A stretch of DNA of 64,000 bases from Chimonanthus salicifolius (lineage: Eukaryota; Streptophyta; Magnoliopsida; Laurales; Calycanthaceae). The position numbers and the translations under genes were made by a program. Below are positions 1-11,428 of the stretch, piece by piece. Each line of letters opens with the position of its first letter. The stretch's first letter is position 1. Location: positions 58,628,962 through 58,692,961 of the forward strand of contig CM023540.1 in the NCBI GenBank assembly GCA_013350335.1. The letters run 5' to 3'. Under the pieces are notes generated by a model that worked only from the letters and a program-made list of their open reading frames with translations, did no database searches and was not told the DNA's origin.

Positions 1-772
1 ACTTGTCTTTTTGTAAAAAATATGATTCCAACACAATCTGGTGGCCTTAATGAAGTAGAGTGTGGTGATTTTGAATTTGATCAACAACGTAGTATAGAGG
101 ATCTTGCAAGGATGAAAATTTTGCATGAGCGTCCTTTTTCATTTGTTGAACACAAAGGGTTATAGACTTTGTGAAGAATCTTCAACCCTAATTTAAGCTG
201 TCTCAAGGAATACCATCCATGGAATTTGTACGGGTTTGTATGAGGAAATGAAAGGAAAGTTATGTAGCGAGTTAGATTCCCTCACTAGCCGTATTAGCTT
301 TACCACTGATATGTGGATATCAATCCAAATTCTAGGCTATAATTGTTTGACAACACACTACATAGATGCCGAATGGAATTTGCAAAAAAAAAAAAATACT
401 CTATTTCAAAGTAGAACAAGTTCCTCATAATGAAAATAACTTGTTCAGTTCTGTATTGAAGAGCATGTTAGACGGCAATATTGACCGGAAGATATTTACA
501 GTAAAAGTGATAACCATAAAGTAAATGATTCTTTGGTTACAAATCTTGTTCAGAAGGTGAGAGGGAGCTTAGTACTTGATGGTTGATTATTTCATGTGCG
601 TTGTTGTGCACATATTTTAAATTTAATAGTCCAAGAAGGCATGCAGATATAATTTGTGAAAGTGTCAAATATGTCAATGGATCACAATCAAGGTTGAAAA
701 CATTTAGTGACATGTGTAGATAGGCTAGAATAAGCTCTAAACAGAAGTTGATCATGGATGTCCTTACAAAAA
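1..772 (+). pseudogene. hAT-family transposase remnant, truncated at window start
   Basis: Translating in shifting plus-strand frames gives pieces typical of plant hAT (RICESLEEPER/Ac-like) transposases: EDLARMKILHERPFSFVEH near 98-150, LTSRISFTTDMW near 275-315 (start of the catalytic region) and CCAHILNLIVQ near 602-634. In this family the enzyme cuts and pastes DNA elements using an RNase-H-like fold, and the CAHILNLIV stretch is a conserved core block. Several frameshifts and stops separate the pieces, and the longest open piece is only 64 codons (236-430). The N-terminal BED finger would lie left of the window. The C-terminal dimerisation domain is absent, because similarity stops near 770 in AG-rich DNA. 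It is clearly dead. No terminal repeat is visible here. Confidence 0.8.
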
Positions 773-1436
773 AAGTGAGAATGGGTGTGAGAGAGAGTGA
801 AAAAACAAAAGAAAGAGAGTGAGAATACGGGTGCGGCGGGATACGCCAAATTAAAAAATTATTATATATACATATAGACTAGAATTTAATAATCACTAGT
901 TATTACGTTGAAAAGTATAAACCATTTCAATATATACATATAGACTAATATTTTATAAATATATGAGTGGTCTATTATACATTATCATGGATTGAATCTT
1001 ATAAATTCATTTTAGCTTTCAAATCCATTCTAATAACAATGTAATTAGTTATTATTATTTTTTTAAAGCCAAAACAAGAAAGCTACTTATCACAATATTC
1101 TAAATTTTTAACTCTAAAATGAAATTTATAATAATGATTATATTTTATTTTATTTCAGAAAAGAAATTTTATTTTTCATTAATAATAATTAGATAAAATT
1201 ATGAGCTATAGGTAATTATGTTACATTAATATAATAAAAATAAAGAAGACCTTTTAATAATAATGATAATGGTAAAAATATTAGATGTTAAATATAATAT
1301 TAAATTATTGCAATAAGGTAAATAAAAGAAAACATTATAATTTTTACTTCCAGCATAAGTAAATATTGTATTTAAAATAAAATTTTATTACTTTCCCTTT
1401 AAAATAATTTTTTGACAAAATATTAGAGTACACACA
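773..1436. other. AT-rich stretch without recognisable features
   Basis: Very AT-rich DNA with many stops in all frames. No repeat ends, RNA gene or coding signal was seen. Confidence 0.6.
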
Positions 1437-1479
1437 TGAGCTCTTTAGTAAGCTTGCGAGAGTTCCTTTTAAAAAAGAC

Positions 1480-1640
1480 GGGTGTTCACTTACAAGCCCT
1501 AATACCCTTCTTTTAATAACCCTTCTTCTCTTTCCCTCTCTCTATTAAACCCTAGCAGCCGCCGTTCTCTGTATTTTTCCCATCAACGAAGAAGAAAAAG
1601 AAGCAGAGAAGAGAAAGGAAAGCAGGTGTCAGTGATTTTT
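1480..1640 (+). promoter_or_regulatory. Promoter or 5'-UTR-like patch with telo box
   Basis: A pyrimidine-rich stretch contains AAACCCTAG at 1547-1555 (a telo box, common just upstream of plant ribosomal-protein and translation genes) and two looser copies (GCCCTAATACCC near 1494; AATAACCC near 1515). It is followed by a purine-rich leader and a splice-donor-like GCAG/GTGTCAGTG at about 1622-1632. No ATG-initiated coding exon follows on this strand, so this is either an orphan leader or a fragment of a host gene. The role is inferred from composition only. Confidence 0.35.
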
Positions 1641-2017
1641 GTCTTCAATCTTTTCTCCATATTTTCTTTTTTCTCTTTCCATTCTTTCTTGCCGCCATTT
1701 CATTTATTCTTTTGTAGCGTATCCTGTGCCTCTTGTCTCGGCCGTGTCCCGATAGTATCTTCTTTTTTTGTTGCCGTATCCTGACACAAATACTTGTATC
1801 CGAGGAGTATCCATAATTAAAATATTTTTTAATTAATTGGATGCACATCCGGTACGTATCCGACCATATCCGTGTTGAATACATAGCAGACACGGGTACT
1901 TTAAGTATTTTGAAGTATCCGTACTTCATTGGATATATCTAATCCTTCTTAAATTAAAGAAAGATAATTAAGATCGAAAACCAACTAAAAGAAAGACAGA
2001 ATAGGAAGATGTACTAA
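1641..2017. other. Non-coding interval left of the CBBY exon
   Basis: Pyrimidine-rich then AT-rich sequence with a degenerate run of GTATCCG and CACGG words (about 1715-1925). A 94-codon minus-strand open stretch here resembles no family I know. No second CBBY exon was found. Confidence 0.4.
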
Positions 2018-2023
2018 TTACAC

Positions 2024-2346
2024 CTCAGCAAAGGTGTCGTTGAAGGAGATGCGGTGGGCATCCTTCTCGGTGTCAACAAGCACGCCATCGCAGTCAAAGA
2101 GGAGAGTTAAAGGAAGAGAAGAAGCAGTGCAAATCATGCCTTTACAGATGGGGCTTGCTTCTTCTTCTTGTGATAGTAGTTGTAAAGGAAGACGAGAGTT
2201 TCCTATCGTGGATTTGGAGTGTAGAAATGGAAACCCTTTTGGGAGAGAGGAGCTGCTGCAGTTAAAGAGGTTGCAGGGGAAGAGCACTTCGTGGGAAGAA
2301 GTGTTGAAGAAGAGAAGGAAGATTGAGATATAACACTTGAAGCCAT
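2024..2346 (-). pseudogene. First exon of a chloroplast CBBY-like HAD phosphatase, frameshifted
   Basis: Read leftward from ATG at 2346, the sequence gives a Ser/Thr-rich N-terminus (MASSVISQSSFSSSTLLP) like a chloroplast transit peptide, then LLFDCDGVLVDTEKDAHRIS and FNDTFAE. DxDGVLVDTE is motif I of haloacid-dehalogenase hydrolases; the first Asp is the nucleophile. The closest match I recognise is plant CBBY (At3g48420 type), a stromal phosphatase that removes xylulose-1,5-bisphosphate, an inhibitor of Rubisco. A one- or two-base indel near 2210-2225 shifts the frame between the transit peptide and the HAD part. The exon ends in a donor-like GAG/GTGTAA at 2024/2023. Motifs II-IV, which lie in later exons, are not found in 1-2017. 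It is probably a pseudogene fragment; an assembly error in a live gene is less likely. Confidence 0.75.
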
Positions 2347-2493
2347 TGTAGCAGAGATGAAGAAATCACCAATTTTCTCTCTCAAATATCGAAGTGTAAC
2401 ATGTTTTTCAAGATGTAACGACAACACAACACAAATGAAGACGGACCACAAGTGAAGACGGTCCATTGAGTTCTTAACATGGATCTGCTTCAT

Positions 2494-3003
2494 ATCCTTT
2501 TTATCAGATCCATCTTAGTTCAGGGGGAGATGTTCGATTGTAAAGGTTAGTTTTTTTATGACAAGTTATCAAAAGTTAATTTGAATAGATTATTTTCAAT
2601 ATTTTAATAGGTTATTAAAAATTTCAATTTTTTTAAAATTATAATTGCATTAAATTGAATATAAATCTAATTCAAGAAAAGTGCAAATATAAACTATAAA
2701 ATAAATCTCCACAAAATAAAGAAATTAATATTGGACATTTCATGCAAATTATGACCTGCATTTTTTTTTCCTTACTGTTTGAGTTGTCCAAGTCTTTTAT
2801 CTTTAGTTTTAAATATCAATGGATAACAAAAATTGTCGGTTAAAAACTTGACAAATTAATTCAAAGGGGTTAGAGTGACACCGAGAAATTTGCCTCACAG
2901 TAAGAATTCTGAGTTCGTTCTTACTCCACATAAAAGAATCATTTTTCATAAAATTATCTGGTGTGTATAGATATAAAGACATCTCTTGATGATCACTCAA
3001 TAC
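2494..3003. other. AT-rich intergenic DNA
   Basis: No coding signal, terminal repeats or RNA gene seen. It ends at the target duplication of the hAT-type element. Confidence 0.5.
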
Positions 3004-3642
3004 CTTAGTTTAGGCCTGTAAACGGACCCAAGTCCGGCCCGGTCCGACAGAATCTGGCCTAGCCCGATTACTTAACCGGACAGTCCACGGCCCCGTCCAA
3101 TAACAATGAGTCCGAATAACCTAATATCCGGCCCGGCCCGGCCCGACAGACCTGTCGGACAGTCCGCGGCCCGACAAAGGCACATTTGTGTGTTTTGAGC
3201 CCATTATACTACAAGGCCAGAAATTATTTTTAAACTTTAATATTTATCAAATTGAGACCAATAAATCCAAATATTTAATTCTAAACTAAATCAAAGTTTA
3301 AAAATTTGAAATTAAAACCTACTTGATAATTCAATCATTTTGATAAATTTAATTAATTTTTAAAAAATTAAAATAACTCCTGAATTAAATCAACTAAATT
3401 TTTGTAATTTTTTCAATGAAGTCTTTGAATATTCAAATTCAAAAACATAGTTTTTACGTTGCAAATAAAGTCTAGATTGCTAATCTTTAGCTTCCTTTAG
3501 ACAAACATATAATAATTAATAATATTACAATCAATTGAGATTAAACTCAAATAAAATATGAATTGAAGCTCTCCTCATGTATCTTCTCTTTTATTATGTA
3601 GTTTTCTTGAGCTTCTTTGTCGAAATTACAAGTCTTAACATC

Positions 3643-3717
3643 TCACTCCCTCCACCATAAACCAAAATTTTCCTCCTCTTTTGTATCTAACGATGATGAG
3701 ACTGCCCCTGTAAGATA
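3643..3717 (-). other. Possible terminal exon inside the hAT-type element
   Basis: An acceptor-like TTATCTTACAG precedes an open frame reading AVSSSLDTKEEENFGLWWRE and then TGA at 3645-3643. The composition is protein-like, but I do not recognise the family. The reading phase does not join cleanly to the exon-like piece at 4041-4135, so an intermediate exon or decay must be assumed. Confidence 0.35.
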
Positions 3718-4040
3718 ACATAAACTTGTGAGTTGTGGGTCTTAAATTTGGAGTGGCCTACATCTACACCAAGCATAAAAATTGGAAAGAGATTACCAAT
3801 GAGAATAACATGTTCACTTGTGGGTCTTAATACTTATCAGTTTGAACTCTTCCAAAATAGCATATGGGATAGGAAACATACCCTTAATATGTTACATGTT
3901 ACTCCCAAAATGGGTATATAACCATGACAAGAACAAGTATAGCAATCAAAGCCATTATCTAGAAATTGACATTTAGTAGCGATAAAATATTTAAAATGTT
4001 CATACAATCATGGCTAATGAACATGAATTGGTAATCTCAC

Positions 4041-4135
4041 ATTTTCAAAGGCTTTTCTTAAAACTAGTGGATCATATGGAGTTGATGGAATCGTTTCCAA
4101 GTACCAAGGGGGGTTGTACCATCTCCGCAACCCAC
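4041..4135 (-). other. Possible internal exon inside the hAT-type element
   Basis: A strong acceptor (GAACGATTGCAG) and a donor-like AAT/GTGAGA frame 95 bases. One frame is open throughout, with aromatic- and proline-rich content: RWYNPPWYLETIPSTPYDP then LVLRKAFEN. It looks like a genuine host-gene exon on the same strand as its neighbours. I cannot name the gene. Confidence 0.45.
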
Positions 4136-4839
4136 CTGCAATCGTTCCAAATAAAAATCAATTTCATCTTGCTAAATCACAGCTATGTAATCGATCTTTC
4201 ATTTCCGATGAAATCCAAACAGAGCCTGAATAGGAAAATAATTCAAAATGGTAAGTAGAGAACAAAGTTCAGACATTAACACCATAACAAAAACAAGTAT
4301 GAGTTCTACAACATAGAAATAAAAAAGCAAACCATTTCACCACTCCATTATTCCCAGAACAATGCATATCCAGATAGGAACCCCAAAGAACAATAGATAG
4401 GTTTCAAGTTCTTAGCAGAGAAATGATTTATGGTATTTGTTTGGTCCTCCAGTGAGGTTGAAGGGCATGTTCCACTTGTTGGATCTTGTAGATGACAAAG
4501 ATTGATCCTATGCTGCGGTCTCTAAGACTTACTCCACTTGTTAGAGGTACAGCTGTACAAAACCCGAACATATGGAGACAATCGAGTGATTACTCCTAAC
4601 GAGATCAAGGCGTTCAAGTGTCGATCAATTAGAAACCACAAACCACACTAAGCAGTACAAAACCAATAGGCTTAAGCCCCAAAAGCCAGTTGTTCTAAGT
4701 GCATCAGATTGCATTTGATTTGCTGCTGTGCGAGCAATCGACATTGAATATTGAAGAATCATTAAAAGCCTACTTAGGGTTTCTTTCCTTCTTCTCTCTC
4801 ATGTCTATTTTTACTATTATTTCTTTCTAGGCAGAGGTT

Positions 4840-4991
4840 TTGACTTTGGCAACCATTCAATTTGACCTGTACCCCTTTCCTAGTTCCATCTTAAAATCAA
4901 ACAAGTTTAAATGAGAAAACCTACTAACAAACCATTTAGAGATGCTAGTTGACTTTGGCAACCATTCAATTTGACCTGTACCCCTTTCCTA
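4840..4991. repeat. 43-base direct duplication, copies 109 bases apart
   Basis: The segment beginning TTGACTTTGGCAACCATTCA and ending CCCCTTTCCTA occurs identically at 4840-4882 and 4949-4991. It lies inside the hAT-type element. Perfect identity suggests a recent local duplication. Confidence 0.9.
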
Positions 4992-5377
4992 CTTAGGTTA
5001 TCTCCATAATCTCTAGAAAATACATAAGGGGAAGAAAGATCATGAATCAAATTCACCAGAATTTATTGCCCAAATGTTCTAGACACGTTGTCATCCATTA
5101 CTATACAAATGCAATATTATCAATTATCAAATAGAAGTAGATGCACTGATATGCACGCCTTACTTACAAAGAAAGTATATACATCGGTATAAGGAAGACC
5201 AGTATAAGAAAGGCTAAGTAATTGCAAAAAAATAAAGAAAAATGTCACTCAAAGGTAAATCATCCCCATGCCCAAAAATTTCAACAGCACTGATTAGAGA
5301 GTTGAGAAGAAGAAAAAGAAAACAAAAAAGAATGACTCATGAGACCCAAAATCCAAATCCCTTCTTCTATGCTTCAC

Positions 5378-5619
5378 CTGAGTGCTGGCTTCAGGGGACT
5401 GAAGCTACTAAAAAGATAACCATTTTCACCACTTTTTTCATCATTCTCTATGTTGCCTTGTGTGTCAGACATAGGAACATCAATTGCAGAGATTTTCTCA
5501 CAGCAAGACAGCCATTTGGATTGCATGTAGCTGGCTTTTCTCCATGGAGGAATATGAGGCCTCTCTCTTTGAGGCTCTGTTTTGGCCTTCCCAAAAAATA
5601 TCCAGAAAAGAGATTCCAT
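5378..5619 (-). other. Possible coding exon inside the hAT-type element
   Basis: Reading leftward from ATG at 5619 gives an 80-residue open frame (MESLFWIFFGKAK, RPHIPPWRKASYMQSKWL, SGENGYLFSSFSPLKPALR). The last codons overlap a good donor, CAG/GTGAAG at 5378/5377. The content looks like a real plant protein N-terminus, but I cannot name the family confidently. A CT-rich leader with its own donor (CACAG/GTAAAA at 5852/5851) lies upstream on the same strand. The pieces are therefore arranged like leader exon, first coding exon (5378-5619), internal exon (4041-4135) and terminal exon (3643-3717) of one captured gene. Phase continuity is not shown. Confidence 0.45.
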
Positions 5620-5851
5620 GAAAATCAGAGATGGGTTTTCCTTGTTTCCTTATATGATAAAGATAAAATGAATCAGAATCAGAATCAGAAATAGAGAGAT
5701 GTTAAAGAGAATCAGGTATTTGAAAGCATTTATTCTTTACCACCCTACATCCCTCTTTCTTCCCCATCCCATCTCTTTAATTTCATTTATGTTAATTTCC
5801 CAGATGACAACCCTACTAAGGGGCACACTAGGTCAAAAATAGTAGTTTTAC

Positions 5852-6230
5852 CTGTGACGAATGGGTAGGGTGGCGACAAATAGTAGATCTGGCAGGGACG
5901 GCAGCACACTCTGCCTGGATTCTGGCTGGCTGCAGATAGGACAGGTTGTTAGGCTGAGAATGGCTGATTCTGGGCAGCAACGGTAGGGATGGACATGGAA
6001 GGAGAGGCGAGAGCAGAAGCAGGGATGGACTGCACAGCAACAGAGGTTTGCTTGCCTGTGAAGTGGGGCAGCAGGCGTTCACAGATGAGAGTAGAAGAAG
6101 ATGGGAGAAGAAGAAAAACAAAGAAGCTGCACTCGATCGAGAGTGACGGCGAGAGAAGGGAAGAGACGAGAGGGCGAAGGAGAAGAGAAGAGTAAAGAGG
6201 AGATAGGGTTTGGAAACGGATGAAATTCCA
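5852..6230 (-). promoter_or_regulatory. Leader-like CT-rich segment with splice donor
   Basis: On the minus strand this reads as a CT-rich 5'-UTR-like sequence (starting AAACCCTATCTCCTC near 6212) ending in CACAG/GTAAAACTAC. A 97-codon open frame here is low-complexity Leu/Ser/Pro and is probably not a protein. It may be the transcription start of the captured gene or of the element itself. Confidence 0.35.
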
Positions 6231-6715
6231 CTTACTAGTTTCGAAACGTTCCAGATAAAGGGACGTTTGGGTTTCGACTTTAGAGTCCGACGGGCTCGCG
6301 GACCAGTCCGCAGCCCGTCCGAAAATAAATGGACGGTCCGAGTCCGAGTCCGTGGACCTTAGGATGCGGCCTGTATGCTTATTTATTGGGCCGGGCCGGA
6401 CGGTCAGCGGGCTGGATCCAGGTTCGTTTACACCCCTACTGGCTTAGTTATAAAAAAAAACTTTGACAAATATCAACGTATGTAAGTTACATTAGCTAAT
6501 ATTTTAGTTTCAGACGATGCCCGTATTATAATTTATAGCATTGATATATAACTAATACTTTTGAGCTTTTCATTTTGCTATGTGAAAATAAAGTGGCGAT
6601 CAGCGAATTTTGAATCTAAGATCACACCTAGACCAACGAAAGTATATATCTTGAACCAGATTATTATGAACAAGATAGTCAATTTTTAATTAAATTTATA
6701 TTTATACTATTTTTC

Positions 6716-9700
6716 TGTAACGCCCGTCCCTTTTCACCTAAAATCAGAGTCTATTTTTTTTTTTTAATAAAGAGTGACAAAGGGTACGGACGTCACGACG
6801 CGAGTTAAGTTCCGAGTTTCTAAAGCCCGGCCCTTAACTGGCCAACCCTACGCGTGCGTGGAACATAAGTGCACGAGTACGGTTCACGCGTAGCAAGTAA
6901 GCTCACGGAACATAAAAATAAGTGCAGATGATAATAGACACTATCCTACCAATCTTCAGATAGCAGGGAAGAGATATCCATTAAATTACTAAAATGCCCT
7001 CATACTGTACTGTCCAAAATAATTTATAAAACATAGCAAGACATCTAAGTTATTACATTTCCGACAAGCTAAATTATGCAAATACACATTTTCCCAAAAT
7101 AAACTTAAACAAAATAATTAGTCCGCCTTCCCAAGCTCCTAAGCTTGACTCCCGTCCTGTCCTTCCGTTCCGCCATCTCCTGCATCGTCAGCTAGGGTAG
7201 AAGTAGGGCGTTAGAACACGTGCCCAGTAGGACTCCGAGTAGGGCGTTAGAACACATGGATTAGTGATAACAAAGCATATAGATAATACATAACGGAGAT
7301 CATAAAATGAATGCTATGCCATGGCTATCGATGTTATGAATCCCACCCATCATCCATACCATCATGCTGTCATATCCTCCTTGACGGCAAAACCTCGTCA
7401 AGATACAAACAATCACAAATCATCCCCCTGGACGGCAAAACCTCGTCCAGATATAAAACAATCACAAATCATTCCCCTGGACGGCAAAACCTCGTCTAGA
7501 TGTAAAACAATCACAAATCCTCCCCCTTGATGGAAGAATCATCATCAAGGTATCATAATTACATACAACATCCCTGATACATCAAACACATCAAAATATC
7601 TCCATGTCTGTTTATCGGTTGCCCCGATGGAGCATGGACTCCGGTTTCATTTCATCATTCCCCTGTCATATCCCTCCCATGCCATGCATGAGATGTAGAT
7701 GCCATATGCCATGTAATGAATATAATAACAAACCATGACATTTAAAGAAAATCCCATCAATAAGACATATAACTTGATTACCCAAAATAGATCAAGCAAA
7801 GCCTCAATAATCACATCATAGCATTAAAACCCATTTTAAACCAATCATATGCTTACCGGAATGAATCAAGTAAAAACCCCTACATAATACATAATTCAAA
7901 ACCAATCTTAAAACATACCATATTATTTCCAAAATAATTCAAGGAAACCATCACTCAATCCATGGCTTACAAAAAGGTTAGAATCCTACCAAATACTGAC
8001 TAGCGTTCTTTCTTTCGTTTTCGTCCGACAGTCCAGCTACCGACACGCGTACCGCTTGCGATGTCCAGTACCTTATTACACATTAATCAGTCCACATTTT
8101 AATTACATGAGTGTAAAATCAGCCTCCCAGGCTTTATTTTACCCTACATAATGCTATTACTTAAAATCCCTAAACCCATGATCATCTCCCATGGAGTTCT
8201 TCATTTTAGCCATTATTTACGGTTTTGCCACTACCTCTTCTCCATGGTTAACCACTCATTCATCCATGCATGATTAAGTCCATAGATGATTCATAGATTT
8301 GGATCCATCAATGACCCATCACCCATATCTTAAAATCAATAAAGTCAGCCACTTAATTTAACCTAAAGTCCATTACTTTAAACATGTACAAACACATTAA
8401 CCTTAGGCCATAATGATCTACAATTGAGTCATTAAAATTCAGCCCTTTAAATTTAACCAAATCTCCATTGTCCTTGGTCTTTGGTTACACATTAAATTCA
8501 TCATAAGTCCCTCCATTGAGAGAACCTAAACCATACACTTGACTTATCATTACTTAATCACACTTCCATTACAACTAACAACACTAAAAATTAGCCACTT
8601 AAACACTCTAATCCTCATTCCTTTCTCACATACATCATACCAAATTTATCCATAAGTTTACCCACAAATGGGTCATCGGTTCGGCCATACACCATGGCCG
8701 AACCCATGATGTCTTTACCCCATTCTTTCTTTGGCCTATTTATACATTTGAATCATCACCCTTAACCACATTAAAGTCTATTAACTTAGCCACACTTAAG
8801 TCCAAAATTGATCCATAACGTAGATCTATTAGTGACCTATCAACCATAATATGAACTTATTAAAAATAAGTCATTAACTTAACCTAATCCCAATCAATTT
8901 AAACACCTTCATACTCCAATCTAACCCATCAAAAGGCTCACAAATGGGCCATGGGTTCGGCCATACACCATGGTCGAACCCATGGTGTCCTTTTCCCATT
9001 TTTTTTTTCTTGGGTCCATTGCTCACATTTTAATTTATCACAAATCCCTCTATATGGGAATTTCATCATTTATTTAGATCATTCATTTGATCAACATTTG
9101 TTTCATCTCTTGAGTCCATCAAAACTAATAACATTCCCCCTCATCTTTTCATGGTTTCAAACATACTTAACCCATTGAATCTTCCCATTTTCCATCCTTT
9201 TTAAACCCCTTTAAAATTTGTAATACATGACCATAGGGTTCGGCCATACACCATGGCCGAACCCATGGTTCATGTTCCATTATTTTTCTATGCCTCTTAA
9301 GGCCACAACATTACTCATTCAAAACCCTAAACTCATTAATACATTAATCCCTCTTTTGCATCCCTTAAACCCATCATTTGATCACCATTACACCACCATA
9401 GGTTTCGGCCATTTACCATGGCCGAATCCATGGTTCATGATCCACCATTCATTGCTCCAAACACCTACATTGACCCATTTAAAATCCTAATTTTCATTTG
9501 CTACTCTCATTTTCTTCCACTTATCAAAACCTTAACCAATTATATCAATTAGCTAATCACTCACCATGTGGTTCGGCCATGCTACATGGCCGAACCCTAT
9601 GGCCTATGATTTTTCTTCCAATCATCCACTTCCATGCTTAATTTCATAAATTACCTAATGCACATAATCACTTATTTATTTCTTTTCCCTACTCCTAATT

Positions 9701-10987
9701 CACCCATTTAGGGTTTTCTCCATCTTCCATTTTCTCAAAATCCTAAAAAAAAAACATACATTACTTACCATTCCTTCCATTTGATGGATTTAAAATCCAT
9801 GGCATAAACTTATGTAACCACCATTAAATTCACAAAAATAAATTCCAATTCTTAAACCCTAAAAATCCAAATTTTCTTGTTTAAGAAATACTTACAATCC
9901 GTCGTCTCCTCCGACTTCCGGCACTCCCGTCGGTTTCCTTAGCCTCCTCTCTCCTTCCTCTTGATCTTTGGTAGGTCAAGATTCTTGATCCATGGTGGCA
10001 ACCCCCAACCTTAGGATCGGCCAAGGTAGGGTTTAAATTGAGAGAGGGAGAGAGAGAGATGATGAGAGGGGAGATGATCACCTTGATCTTAGGGTGATTT
10101 TCCTTAAAATTCTACTTCTTTCTTCTCTCCTTCTCTTCTTAGCTTCCTTTCCTTAATTTCCTTCTTCTCTCCTCCTTCCTAGTGTGGGACGGCCATAAGA
10201 GAGTGAAGGATTGAAATGAGAATGAAAAGAGAGAAAGAAAGGAAAAGATGAGGCTTATCCCCATTTTTTTACTTTACATTAATTACATTCACCAACCTTA
10301 AGATATTTTTGAGATATTTAAATTGCTTTATGGTGGTGGTTATCTAAACCACCACCAAGCCCAACGTGTTTCATATTTGAGGTTGGAATGAAGTGGGTCT
10401 TCACCTCTTGGCCCCACTTTGACCACTTTTAACCACCATTTTAAATAATTCAATTATTTAATTAATTAGGTAATTACCTTAGGTTAATCCATTTGTACTT
10501 AACCTAACTCCATTACTCCACCCATGGTTGACCAAATCAACTATGGTGGCCGGTCCCACCAAACCTTGGCCCACACGCCACCTCACTTGATGAGGTGGAG
10601 GTGGGTCCCACTTGGCCACATCACCTTGGTTTAATTCCAAATAACTTAGGTGATTTAAATTTTATTAAGCCCACTACAACCAATTGGATCATCATTGGGC
10701 CCATGGCCCAATTACATTTCCATCTTACCCATTTACCTTGGAGCTTAACCATCTTGACCCATTGGGTCCCAAATGGTTATTTGACCCAAATTTGAACACC
10801 CATGGCCCAATTGGCCATCATTGACCACTTAAATGACTTTAAAATGCAATCCATGGTCTATTGGGCCATATTTGGGCCTTTGTCCAAATTTTGGCCCATT
10901 TACCATTATTCCACCAATTTCCAATTTTCATCATTAAAATAAATAATATTCACATATTTATTGATTTAAAAATTTCGAGCCATTACA
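6716..10987 (-). mobile_element. Solo LTR L1, gypsy chromovirus-type family, 4272 bp
   Basis: Starts TGTAACGCCC and ends CCATTACA, with 5-base duplications TTTTC at 6711-6715 and 10988-10992. It is therefore a complete solo LTR left by recombination between two LTRs. It reads minus in element sense, by comparison with gypsy-2. It carries the family modules: GGGCGTTAG...ACGTGCCC near 7205, the hairpin tandem array at 7379-7550, CCATGCATGAGATG near 7682, a GGTAGGAATCCTACC-like site near 7976, five palindromes (about 8678-8704, 8953-8981, 9236-9264, 9404-9426, 9570-9596), a splice donor (GTAAG, 9895 to 9891), and pyrimidine/purine-biased leader DNA near 9900-10260. No coding region. Confidence 0.93.
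7379..7550. repeat. Four tandem hairpin units within LTR L1
   Basis: Units spaced about 50 bases apart each form a short stem-loop: CTTGACG/CGTCAAG (7380-7402), CTGGACG/CGTCCAG (7428-7450), CTGGACG/CGTCTAG (7477-7499) and CCTTGATG/CATCAAGG (7525-7550). Arms change in a compensating way from unit to unit. Confidence 0.85.
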
Positions 10988-10992
10988 TTTTC

Positions 10993-11426
10993 TTCCTCAT
11001 ATTTATCATTATTTCATGAATTAGACTCATATCTACGTCCACTTCATTTTGAGATACACTCATCGTTTGATTAAGCTTAAATTATATAGACAGATTAAAA
11101 TTTAAAACTTTTAAAATTGTACTGAGGAGTCAGAATGATAAATTCAAGTTGAACTTTGATGTATTTCATGTGTTAATTTGCAAAATACTTATCTTACCTT
11201 TTCTCTCAATTTCAACCTCTCTCTTCTAGCATCTTATACGTCCAAAATTCCATTAAACTAATTATAATAATAAAATATTTTTAGTAAGGTAATCTACAAT
11301 GATAACTTATAAAAATACATTAGCATATAAAATAGCATTAAATGAGTAAAAATTACATGAATTGAAGATGGATAAAATTTTACTCCTATCACATCACTCT
11401 GTCTCTATAAGATGAACCATAAAAAA
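10993..11426. other. AT-rich spacer
   Basis: No features supported between solo LTR L1 and the Stowaway MITE. Confidence 0.5.
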
Positions 11427-11428
11427 TA

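Larger units (their letters stand above)
3012..6442. mobile_element. Non-autonomous hAT-type element carrying host-gene pieces (Pack-hAT-like)
   Basis: The left end (AGGCCTGTAAACGGACC) and the inverted right end (TAGGGGTGTAAACGAACC read from the other strand) form imperfect terminal inverted repeats of the plant hAT type. The ends are flanked by near-identical 8-base duplications, CTTAGTTT (3004-3011) and CTTAGTTA (6443-6450), as expected for hAT insertion. GTCCG/GGCCCGG words crowd both subterminal zones (3025-3180 and 6290-6415), as hAT transposase-binding zones often do. There is no transposase inside. The interior instead holds a promoter/leader-like stretch and exon-like pieces on the minus strand (separate entries). 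The exact ends are uncertain by a few bases because the two termini differ in length. Confidence 0.7.

Noticed and set aside
1645..1929. 94-codon minus-strand frame next to the CBBY exon
   Set aside because: Basic, AT-driven translation with no match to CBBY exon 2 or any family I recognise.
5828..6121. 97-codon minus-strand Leu/Ser/Pro frame
   Set aside because: Composition of a CT-rich leader. It ends in a splice donor and is not protein-like.
8951..9490. Short open frames with GFGHTPWPNPWF-like repeats (also near 23641, 24443, 59500 and 18412)
   Set aside because: They are translations of the LTR palindrome in different frames and recur on both strands. No start context, and no conservation beyond the palindrome itself.
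8678..9596. CRISPR-like impression of regular palindromic repeats
   Set aside because: Spacing is 100-300 bases and irregular, repeats are imperfect, and they lie within eukaryotic LTRs with target duplications. There are no cas genes.
10595..10795. Short plus-strand frames in CCCATTGGG-rich LTR ends (also 32356-32610 and 33001-33080)
   Set aside because: Driven by repeated GACCCAATTGG words near the element-sense LTR starts. No conserved protein.
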